From: Acanthamoeba sp. SK_2022b
Taxonomy: Eukaryota > Discosea > Longamoebia > Acanthamoebidae
NCBI GenBank assembly: GCA_027943245.1
Contig: JANDJZ010000235.1
Span: forward strand, 1-52,500
DNA: 52,500 nt
Reading direction: 5' to 3'
Below, one piece after another: positions 25,501 through 34,643 of this stretch. Every line of letters starts with the position of its first letter. Position 1 is the first letter of the stretch. The notes under the pieces are model-generated. The model was not told the DNA's origin and did no database searches. It saw only the letters and a list, made by a program, of their open reading frames with translations. Position numbers and translations under genes: made by a program.

Positions 25501-26340
25501 TCGCGAGCCGTCATGGTGCCGACTGTGGAGTCGGAGCACGAGATAGCCGCAGGGGTTGTGGTATTCCTCGGAGGGTCCGCGCGTTCGATCACGATCTCGT
25601 GCGTGCGGCCCTTGCGGCCCCTGCCGCCCTTGTCGCCCTTGGTCTTGAGCTCCTCGAGCCGGGCCAGCATGTTCTTGGTGGGCGTGGGAAATGGTTCGTG
25701 GTCGCCCTCGGCCTCAGCTCCTTCCCACTCTTCGGTCTCTCGTGGGCTCTCGATAGGCGACGCGCTTTGTCCGGACCACATGAGAATGCCCCTCTCCCTC
25801 CCGGTCCTGGGCCGCACGCCGTCCTGGCGGCGCTCGTTGACCGCAAACATGAACTTTTCCATGTCTTCCTTCGAATAGAAAGCGATCGCGACTCCGAGCT
25901 CTTTGGAACGGCGCGCAATAAGATACACACCCACCCAGGGTAAGCCCTCCCCCCCCACGTGGTCATCACGGTGCGTGGGGAAGCTTGCACACACATACCG
26001 GGGGCATCAGGGGGAAGAGGAGGAGCGAGAGGACTTCGGTGCACGCTCAGGAAAAAGTAGCGCGTGCTGTCAACTACGCCGCTGAGCCCCTCTATCGAAG
26101 ACTCGGCCACGAGCCCGCCTGCCTGCTTGTCCTTCAGCTCGAACAGACGGATGGTGCCGCCAGCCTGCAGCTCTATGCAACCATACTCGTTGAACTCACC
26201 CCAGTCCGTTGCCCTTCGCATTGTCCCCCCCCCCGGGCATGAGCAAGGGTGCCCCAGTTATTGTGCATAATAACTCTGGAGCCTGGGGCGTACTTGAGGG
26301 CAGGATGCACGTTCCGCTTGAGGGCCACCACGAATGCCAT
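22532..26340 (-). CDS. NECAP-like PH domain fused to class-3 lipase
   Basis: About 12 exons on the minus strand. N-terminal region: VVALKRNVHPALKYAPGS, DWGEFNEYGCIEL, IRLFELKDKQAGGLVAES, VVDSTRYFFLSV and LGVAIAFYSKEDMEKFMFAV. This matches the order of the NECAP (adaptin-ear-binding coat protein) PH-like domain. A long Ser/Pro/Glu linker and a helical region follow (HHALEKIIAALESYGVITTA; ELYPAVPVSIITLLVDFYTA). The C-terminal lipase shows KAHSGFYHIL, LLDHGVDLVDHIVAR, the nucleophile elbow FTGHSMGAALAAMVAY (near 23045-23066), GDQVP (probable catalytic Asp) and VHFQYWEVLRTL (probable His), so the Ser-Asp-His triad looks complete. It likely hydrolyses acyl lipids at a membrane reached through the PH domain. 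The start is ATG 26340 in a strong ACCATGG context; ATG 26397 is in frame. A C/G homopolymer at 26225-26235 interrupts the first PH exon. Confidence 0.75.
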
Positions 26341-26397
26341 GGTGCGGCTAGGAGACTTGGTTGCCAAGTCGTCGGGCAACGTGACGTTCCTCTCCAT

Positions 26398-26989
26398 CCA
26401 GGTTCTTTTGCCCCCCCCCCCCCGAACAACGACGCAATATGTTGCGTGTTGCGTGTTCCACATTCCTCCTTAGCACGTGGCTAATTGTTTGGTTTTACGT
26501 CGCCTTTTCGTGTTGCGTCGACAGATAAGTGCTGCGGTTGGTCCAACCGTTTTTTACGGCCAAAGACTCGACTGTGCGCGAGGAATACGCCTCCTTCTTG
26601 CTTCTTACTTTCAATTGTGCCGTGCACGATTCGAATTGGGCTTCCTTCGAACCGGTAAGTCTTGAACCGTGCACCTTCTTCTTTCCCCTCCCTCTTTGTT
26701 GTGTTCTTCTCAAAGATGCTTGTAGGTGTGATTAAGTAATTTTGTCGTCATTTTGTTTGGAACATCGCCTTGCACAAAAAATTGCTTTTATCTCTCGAAT
26801 GAGCGTGGTTTGCTTTTTTATTCTTTTGTGAGAGATGGTGGGGTGGCGGTTTACTCGAAGGAGCATAGCTGACTTGATTTTTTATGCAAGTATAGTAGGT
26901 AAAAGGCCATCCGCCGCGGACCAAGTGTCAGTCGATTCGCAAGCGTCAGAGAGAGAAGCAAGCGCCGCGAAAGCAGAGAAGAGAAGAGA
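26398..26989. other. Divergent intergenic region with poly(C) tract
   Basis: It separates the minus-strand lipase and the plus-strand ankyrin-FYVE gene and should contain both promoters. A run of 13 C at 26411-26423 and T-rich stretches at 26800-26830 and 26876-26885 are visible. No open frame is convincing. A non-coding 5' exon of either gene could lie here. Confidence 0.5.
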
Positions 26990-28780
26990 ATGAGCGACGG
27001 TCATGAGCAACAGGGGGAAGAGGGGGGAGAGCAGCAAGTTGGATGGACGAGCGAGATCCACGAAGCCGTATGGCAAAATAACACCGAGAAAGTGCGGCAG
27101 CTGATCAACAACCCGCAAGCACCGCTCGACCTCGAGGCCGTGGTGGAAGACTGCACGCCGCTTTACCTGGCCTGCCTCAAAGGCCACACCGATGTTGCCG
27201 AGATCCTCATCAAGGGCGGTGCCAAAGTCGATGGCGATTCGCCTCCGATCTTTGCCGCTGCGGGCAAGGGCAATCTTGATTTGGTGCGGCTTCTGCTCAG
27301 GACTGGCGCCAATCCGTCAGCGTTCTCGTCGCAGCACGCCGGCTGCTGCGGCCTCCACATCGCCGCCGAGAAGAACTACGTCGACGTCGTGCGGGCGCTG
27401 CTCGAGGCCGGCGTCGAGGTCAACATCCGGTCGGAGAAGCAGAAACTGACCCCCCTCATCTCGGCCGCCTGCTGCGGTTCGCTCGAGGCGGTGAAGGTGC
27501 TCATCGAAGCTGGTGCCGATGTCGATGCCCAATCGTCGACGGGCAACACGGCCCTGATGTTGGCCATCGATCGCGGCAAAATCGACGTCGCTACCACGCT
27601 CATCAATTCGGGGGCCAACCTCGAGATTAAGGGCCAAAAGGGCTGGACTGCCCTCCACAACGCCGCCAGCGGGGGCGACAAGGGCTATCGCGAGGTGGCC
27701 GAGGCCCTGCTCAAGGCCCACGCCTCCGTCGACGCGCTGTCGGAGACCATGCTCACGCCCCTTCACGAAGCTGCCGGCAAGTCTCTCACCGACTTGGTGC
27801 GGCTCCTGGTGGACCACGGCGCCAACGTCAACGCCCGCGACAAGTTCAACAACACGCCCCTTCGTATGTGCGCCTCCAACGCTCAGTCGTTCGCCTCCCT
27901 CGACAGCTTCAAGCAGACCGTCCAGACCCTGTTGGAGGCCGGCGCCGACATCAACGCTGGCACCACGATCAACACCACTTCGCTGCACTCGGTCGTCAAG
28001 TGGGGCAACCCCGACGCCGTGCGTTTCATGCTCGACAATGGCGCTGATCCCAACGTGAGGACCACCAAGGGCGAGCTTCCCATCGATTTTGCCAAGGATC
28101 CCGCCATCCGCGCCCTTCTCGAGCCCGTCACCAAGGCCGTCGCCAACAAGGCCGACTCTAAGACCACCAACGGTCCCGCTGACGCCAAGGGCGCCAAGGC
28201 CGACAAGGCCGTCTCTCGCGTACCTCCCCCCTCCCCTTTCGTATATACGAAATCTTTTATCCTCCCCCCCCAAAAAAACAACAACAAAAACAAGAAAAAA
28301 ACACCAGTGCCAGGTCTCTTGTTCCTTTTTGACCCTTTCACCCCCCCCCCCACATCAAGCAGAGCAAGTACAGTCACGACAACTGGCAGCCCGATAACAC
28401 AACTCCCGAGTGCATGCACTGCTCGAAAAAGTTCACCCTTATCGTCAGAAAGGTACTCTCCAACCCTTGTGCTTGTCTATTGATGCCTCCTCTGACCCAA
28501 ACCTCTCTCTCTCTCTCTCTCTCTCTTAATTTCGGCCATTCGTCTGTCCTGCAGCACCACTGCCGTAACTGCGGTACACATCATGCCGCACCTGTTTCTG
28601 TTGTGCGCTGGCGCTGTGCTTATTTTTGCAATTTGCGTGGTGTGTCGAACAGGGCAAATATTTTGTGACCAGTGCACGCCGCACCGCATGCGTCTGCCCG
28701 ATAAGGGCATGAAGGAGCCAGTGCGTGTGTGTGTGGTGTGCGCGGACACGAACACCAACACCAAGGCCAAGTCGAATTAG
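26990..28780 (+). CDS. Ankyrin-repeat protein with C-terminal FYVE finger
   Basis: Exon 1 (26990-28219) encodes about 410 residues with some ten ankyrin repeats, for example TPLYLACLKGHTDVAEILIK, TPLISAACCGSLEAVKVLIE, TALMLAIDRGKIDVATTLIN and TPLHEAAGKSLTDLVRLLVD. Three short exons then build a FYVE zinc finger: NWQPD (WxxD motif), the C-x2-C pair in ECMHCSKKF, the phosphoinositide-binding KHHCRNCG, FCDQC, and the RVC motif in VRVCVVC. All eight zinc ligands and the three signature motifs are present, so it should bind phosphatidylinositol 3-phosphate on endosomes or phagosomes, with the repeats as a protein-binding platform. Similar architectures act in membrane trafficking (family knowledge, not shown here). 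The stop is TAG 28778-28780. Poly(C) and A-rich tracts fill the intron at 28220-28360. Confidence 0.92.
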
Positions 28781-29144
28781 AAGCGATGACGAGCTGGGTC
28801 GCGCAGCAGCAACGGAGCCGGCCAGTTTGGATAGGATGAGAGAAACGAGGAGGAAGGCGAAGGAACGTCGCGAGAAGGCGAACGGAGGATGGTGGGACGG
28901 AACGAAAGAGCGCAGCAAAGCATATCGCATCGGTCGATCATGACGGCGAGCCACACACCAGCAGAATCCAACCCCACCACGAGAGAGCGAAGAACGACAA
29001 CACGGCACGACTCGACTGTACACAAGCCAACAGAACGAACAAAAATGTTAACCCTCCTATCCGCCCCCGGTTTTCCCCCCCCCCCCTTGCGTAGCTGAGT
29101 CCAAATGGGCCGAGTGTGGCAAGAAGACACGAACATCTTGGCCG
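28781..29144. other. Convergent 3' intergenic region
   Basis: About 360 bp between the stop codons of the ankyrin-FYVE gene and the minus-strand LRR gene. It is A/G-rich on the plus strand and contains a run of 11 C at about 29079-29089. No reading frame looks real. Confidence 0.55.
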
Positions 29145-31034
29145 TTAAGTGGCGAAGTGAGGTCGCCTGGGCCACCCGCACGAAAGACGACGATGGGCAA
29201 CGTGGCCGAGCGCGCGCTTGACGTCCTCTGCGGAGAGGCCCGACAGCTCGGCTTCGTGAAGGAGGGGAAGGGACGTTGGCCACCGCTGTAGCTCAGCCTG
29301 TGGGACGTGGGTGCCCCAGCACACCAGCTGAGTGGCCGTGGGGCAGTCCAGCTCGAGCTCGCGCACACGTAGCGAGCACAACGCGATGGAGCGCAGATTG
29401 CTGCCGGCAATCGACACTCGGCCGTCGATGGTATCCTCGCTGACGTCGCCAGTCATCGACCCGTCGTGGTCGTCGCCCAGTTCCACGCGTGTCAGCCCAG
29501 GCAAGCCAGCTACGGTCACGTTGCGGATGGGTTCGCCGACAAGGACAAGCTCCGAGAGCTTGGGCAACAGCAAGGCATCGGCTAGCACGAAGTTGTCGAT
29601 CTCTCCGGTGAGCCGCACGTGAAGCAATCGCAGCTCACGCCACCTGGGCGTGAGAAGCACGCGAGCGAGGTCACGCCCGCGGGGCTCGGCTGCCCCGCGG
29701 TTATGGTTGACGATTCTGATCGAACGCACGCGATCGCCTAGACACGCCAATGTGTCCAGGTAGTGGGCATTGACGTCCCTCAAGCGCACTTCTTCCACGT
29801 TGGCAGCTTCTTCGATGCGCACGAACGCCTCCTCCTTTCGAGACTCGGTGGCGGGCTGATGGGCCTGCGGTCCGCCCCAGTTGGCGTTGTTCAGGTGGGC
29901 CAAGTTGAGGAGCGTCAGCGAGCGGGCGTTGGTGATGTGGACGGAGCGGAGGCGGGGGCAGCCCGTGAGGTCGAGCTTGGTCAGGCGCGGACAACCGCCT
30001 GTCAGCTGGATGGCCCGGATGTTGCTGTGACAGAGCGCCAACTCCTCAATCTGCGCCTCCCTGTCCGCCAACCGCAGCACGACCGTGGCAGCTTGCTGAT
30101 CGTCGTCTGCCCTCTGGGACATGTGCATTGCGGATCCAGCGAACTTGACTTAGTCGCGCCGAACTACTCCTCCCCTCGAGAAGGGCCCTCCCCCAATCTC
30201 GGGTGTGTGTAAGTAGGCGTGTACCCAGATATGCCGAGATTGTGCGCTGCATCTGAGCACCCGAAGGTTGGGGCAGTCAGCCACGACTTGCCCCACGGCC
30301 TCGTCCATCTGCAATAAACCGTAAACGACGTAACACAAGCCGTAAGAACCAGGCCGGTGAAGCGGGGCTAACCGACGCGTCGGGACACGAACCGCATGGT
30401 CGCTGGCGAGGCAGAAGGTTTCTATGGCGGGGCACCCCTCTACGTGCATGGCCCCCAGACTGGCGGCGGCTACGTCGACAGTTCGGAGGCTCGGGCAGTC
30501 GGTCAGCGTCACGGCGCCTACCAGGGTGTGCTTGAGCACCAGTTCCTCGAGCAGCGGACGCTCTCTGAGCACAAGCGAAGGCCCCACGCTCATGTGGTCG
30601 AGGCACAGACGTCGCAAATGGGAGAGGTGTCGTCCCCGGGAGCTCAGCATCGGACCGAGCCGCGTGAGTCTAGGCTGCCCAGAGAGCTCCACCACACTCA
30701 TGCCCACCCTCCGCAACGCGAAACCAAACAGCTCGTTGGACCAGAGCCGCCGCGCGGACATCTCGACCGTTACCGCGTCCGCTAGCTCCGCAGGCAGCAG
30801 CATAACTCCATCCTGGTCTTCTTCGGAGAGGCCTTCGTTGCTCGCTGCCGAGGAAGGTGTTCTCTGCTGCTGCTGCTGTTGTTGTTCTTTGCGCATGACG
30901 GCGGTAAAGACAGTGGCGCACTGGCTGATGATGGTGTTGCTGCAGAGCTCAACCAGGGTAAGGGGTGTCTGCGTGGCGCACACAAATGCGGCCGCGTCAA
31001 AGTCGTCGAGCAGGGACAAAAAGCCTTCTTCCAT
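29145..31034 (-). CDS. Leucine-rich-repeat protein, possibly F-box-like
   Basis: Three exons join in phase at about 30390/30308 and 30230/30120. The start at 31034 begins MEEGFLSLLDDFDAAAF. A poly-Gln stretch (CAG/CAA run near 30870) and an F-box-like LLPAELADAVTVEMS follow, then irregular leucine-rich repeats: LRRLCLDHMSVGPSLVLRER, LLEELVLKHTLVGAVTLTDC, PSLRTVDVAAASLGAMHVEG, CPRLTKLDLTGCPRLRSVHI and LRELRLLHVRL-type units up to LRSIALCSLRVRELELDCPT. The repeat phrase CPxLxxLxLxxC is that of cysteine-containing LRRs in F-box/LRR proteins. A clear Skp1-binding F-box is not evident, so a role as an SCF receptor is inferred. No signal peptide is seen. The stop is TGA at 29145-29147. Confidence 0.75.
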
Positions 31035-31175
31035 GCTGGCTGTGCGTGTGCGCTCTGTGTTGGGGTCCTCTCGTGCCTGCGGCAACCCCTGGGAGTAACC
31101 TTGCTATTTTCAGCGTTTTATCTTCTGGGATTTAATCACAACCCGACTCAATAAACGGGTATATCACACAACCTC

Positions 31176-31209
<34 letters not shown>

Positions 31210-31652
31210 CGAAGCGCAGCCGAGAAAAGCAGCCCTTTTTAAAACCGGTGCATAGATTCTTTATTCTTACGAAATAATGTCTAGAAGAATTATATTCTTA
31301 TCAATAAGATAATAAGCTTGCAGCACGCGCAACACAAATCCGCAGACAACCGAAGGAAAGCACGGGTGGAATTGGTCGAACGGAACGATGGCGGAAAATC
31401 AAAAATTGCCTGCCGCGCAAGAAAAGTCGCTGCGGGTGAGTAGCTCCGCTTGAGCCTGGTGCTTATTTCTTCAAACTCGACACCCCGCCGCTTGCTTGAG
31501 CATCTCTTGCTCCCAAATCGCTCCGCGCGCCTGAACAAGTTCCTGCACACTCCACAGCTTCCACGACTCTCTGCTGCCTGCCAACCGTTAACCCCATCTC
31601 TCCCTCTCTATTTCTCTCTGGGAACGACGACGCATCTCACAAACGCTACAGT
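31035..31652. other. Divergent intergenic region with A30 tract
   Basis: About 620 bp between the minus-strand LRR gene and the plus-strand F-box/WD40 gene; both promoters should lie here. A run of 30 A sits at 31177-31206, about 20 bp after an AATAAA at about 31150. The remainder is moderately AT-rich with no convincing frame. Confidence 0.6.
31177..31206 (+). repeat. Poly(A) tract, 30 nt
   Basis: Thirty uninterrupted A residues on the plus strand inside a divergent promoter region. It could be a nucleosome-excluding poly(dA:dT) element or the tail of a retroposed transcript; see findings. Confidence 0.9.
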
Positions 31653-32435
31653 ATGACCAATTCAACGAGCAAGGATGAAGGAGGCTGCGGTCTTCTCATG
31701 TTGCCTCCAGAAGTACTTATTCTCATCGGCAGTTTTCTCGACATCAAATCCGTATTGAATCTCAGCTCGGCCAGCGTGGCCTGGCGCAATCTTCTCTACG
31801 ACGAGCACCTCCTTTGGAAAACTCTCTATCATCGTTATTGGCTTTCTTCTTGTAAATGGAGGTACGGCTACCATGATCATCATTGTCAAAAACAGGCTTG
31901 GGCAGCGCCATTTTGTATTTTATATTACGATGATCTTTGTCTTCCTTTGCGTGGCAAATTGCCGCTGTGTTTCGGTTTGTGCAAGGTAACAACAACCTGA
32001 GATTTTTGCCCCTTGGATTGGTCTTCTTCCAGGGATTGGAGGAGTGGGGAGACTTGCGACAGTTGGATGGAGAGTTTTAGACAGCGAACCGAGGTCGAAA
32101 ACCGGTGGCTCCACTGCAAGCCTAATGTCGTCAATCTCCAAGGCCACGAAGAAGAGGTCTATTGCCTGCAGGTGAACAGCCCTCATCCCCCTTACCCCCT
32201 CCCCCACAAAGCCCCCCTTCAATGTTGCTCACGGCTTGCCGGGGGGGGGGGACACGCGTGGAATAACGTGCAGTTCGACGACGAAAGGATCGTTTCCGGT
32301 TCCTATGACAAGACCATCCGCGTGTGGGACCTAGACAAGTATCGCGAGGGCAAGAAGCCCACCACCGTCTCCAAGCTGGTGGGCCACCGCGAATTCGTTG
32401 GCACACTTCGCATCGACTCAAAGAACGTCGTACGT

Positions 32436-32495
<60 letters not shown>

Positions 32496-33107
32496 CCTCA
32501 AGAGCTTACTCTCTTCGAGTTATATTGGCGAACGTGGCTCTCTCGTTGGACTCGTCTTTTTCACACATGTTCCCCCACCTCCTCCTGCTCGTAGATAAGC
32601 GGCTCGGCAGACGAAACGATGCGCGTGTGGGACTTGGAAACGGAGAAATGCACGGATATAATAGAGGGTCACGATGACGAGGTTGTTTGCCTTCGCTTTA
32701 ACGAGCAGTTCATCGTTTCAGGATCCAAGGACAATACCATCAAGGTACGGGTGCCGCTCACTGCCGTTCGACCGCCTCGTAGACCTGGCGGCCGCAGCAG
32801 TTCAGCGCTGATGTCAGCTCGCCTGTGACAACGTAACCCTCAGGTGTGGGACCGAAGAACCAAGCAATGTATCAACACTCTGGAGGGCCACACCCAAGAG
32901 GTGTGCGGTCTTCATTTTGACGCTCCCAACGATAGACTGTTCAGCGGCTCGTGGGATCACACGATCAAGCTGTGGGATCTGAGAAAGGCCAAGCCCGTTC
33001 ACGTCTTTACTGGTCATACTGGTTCGTACTCGTTCCCCCTCCCCCTCTTTGTGGCCTGGGTTACGCGCGTCAAGCTCATCGTCTCTTCCTCCTCGTTATG
33101 GCGCGCG

Positions 33108-33169
<62 letters not shown>

Positions 33170-34039
33170 TGCCACAGATGGCCTATGGACGCTGCAGTAC
33201 GAAAACGAGCGTGACATACTCATCTCTGGGTCACGAGACACAACGGTGAAGGTGTGGAACATGAAGACCTTTACCTGCGAACAGACGCTGACCGGGCATA
33301 CAGGTGCTCTTCATTTTTTCCGTGGTCTTCCGTCTCTGCACTACCCATGGCAATGATGACATAGTCTTTAGCATGAGAAAGTGATAACCAATCATTGTTT
33401 TTGTTTACTCTTAATTCTCTTTCTCTCTCTCTCTCTCTCTCTCCTTTCATTTATTATTCTCGTGGTTATCGTTTCGGAAGTGATTCCAGTAAGGCGAATC
33501 TGATCTCCTCTCCCATCTTTACCACCCGCCTGCCCTCATCGTTGGGGTAACTTACTTTGGGCTTGCTGTGTGGTGTACCCAGGCCGTGTCCTGTGTTTGC
33601 AGTTCGAAGGCAACAAGCTCGTCACAGGAGCTGGCGATTTCCTCATCAAGGTGCCGATACTCGCTTGGTCCTCAGTTGTACAACGTGTGGGGGGGGGGGC
33701 AAGCTTGTGTCCTAATGTTTTTCCGTTGTTCTGTTCTCCGTACAGATATGGAATCTGCAAGCAAACCAGTGCGTCAACACTCTCGGTTACCACACGTCTC
33801 GCGTGTGGTGCCTCCAGTTCGATGCCACAAAGAGTACATGGCCATCACCATGCCCAGCTATTCTTTTGACGCCCCTTTCTCTGTGTGTGCGGGATTTTAT
33901 CGCCCGCTGACGCTGCTCTCCCATCCCTGCGTATGGTGTGGCGCTCACAGTCATCTCGGGCTCCAACGACCGCACTATCCGGATCCACGACTTCTCTATG
34001 CCCGAGGAAGAGGCCGAAGAGGAGGCCATCGTGTGCTAA
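31653..34039 (+). CDS. F-box/WD40-repeat protein (FBXW7-like)
   Basis: Begins MTNSTSKDEGG with an F-box (MLPPEVLILIGSFLDIKSVL, WRNLLYDEHLLWKTLYHRYW), then seven WD40 repeats over about eight exons: HEEEVYCLQFDDERIVSGSY; HREFVGTLRI...VWDLET; HDDEVVCLRFNEQFIVSGSK; HTQEVCGLHFDAPNDRLFSG; HTDGLWTLQYENERDILISG; HTGRVLCLQFEGNKLVTGAG; and HTSRVWCLQFDATK...RTIRIHDF. Seven blades close a beta-propeller, the substrate-recognition module of SCF ubiquitin ligases of the Cdc4/FBXW7/beta-TrCP type; the F-box binds Skp1. The C-terminus is a short acidic tail (EEEAEEEAIVC) to TAA 34037-34039. Introns hold long CA and TG microsatellites. The substrate is unknown. Confidence 0.92.
32438..32493 (+). repeat. (CA)n microsatellite in F-box/WD40 intron
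   Basis: About 27 CA units directly after a GTACGTAA 5' splice site, in the sense strand. It produces spurious open frames of Thr-His and Cys-Val. Confidence 0.95.
33110..33169 (+). repeat. (TG)n microsatellite ending next to a 3' splice site
   Basis: About 30 TG units; the acceptor AG at 33176-33177 follows within eight bases, so the repeat occupies the place of the polypyrimidine tract. Confidence 0.95.
33418..33443 (+). repeat. (CT)n tract in intron
   Basis: Pyrimidine dinucleotide run within the long sixth-blade intron of the F-box/WD40 gene. Confidence 0.85.
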
Positions 34040-34643
34040 GAAGTGAAGGCCATCGTGATCGCGGCAACGACACGTTACGACGTTTCGGTGGGGCAGGGGC
34101 TACACTTCTCCTCTCCGCAACAAGAGGACCTCCTCCCCTTCCCCTTTGTTCCTTCCAATATTGGTCGGAGTGTGTACATAGCTTCTTTCTCTCCTTCGGC
34201 TTGCGTCTCGGTAACACCATTATGTACATAAAACACCCCATTTGGTTGGCCTAAGCGTGTGTGTTTGTTGGGCAGTGAGAGCACGCGACCCCCAAACGAA
34301 CGGCTAAGATTGTGGGGAATTAAAAACACGCGTCGTTCCTGTTTTTGCCGGTATTGGTACGCACAACGGTGCTCCTGGATAGGATTGAACGCACCCCCAA
34401 CGGTCAAGCTGGAGTCACCGATCCACCTGGCACCCCCCCCCCCTCTTCCCCTGTTGGGCGACTAGCACACGGCGCGGAGGTTGAACATAAAAAGGAACGG
34501 AGAGAGGGCCCAGAAAGAAAGGAGAGAAAAACGAAGAGAGAGAGAGGCGACGAAGTTGGTTGGAAGGGACGGGGGAGACACAGACACGATATCGTGCGGG
34601 GGCGACAGCCAGCGCCTCGTACTTGTACCCTACATAAATCGTC
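34040..34643. other. Intergenic region
   Basis: About 600 bp between the F-box/WD40 stop and the start of the 1000-residue gene. It holds a C-run at about 34433-34442 and purine-rich DNA (GAGA-like, 34495-34555) that may be the promoter or 5' UTR of the downstream gene. No gene is supported. Confidence 0.5.

Noticed and set aside
32303..32493. Open frames made of Cys-Val or Thr-His repeats over the TG/CA microsatellites
   Set aside because: They are translations of intronic dinucleotide repeats bounded by clear splice sites.
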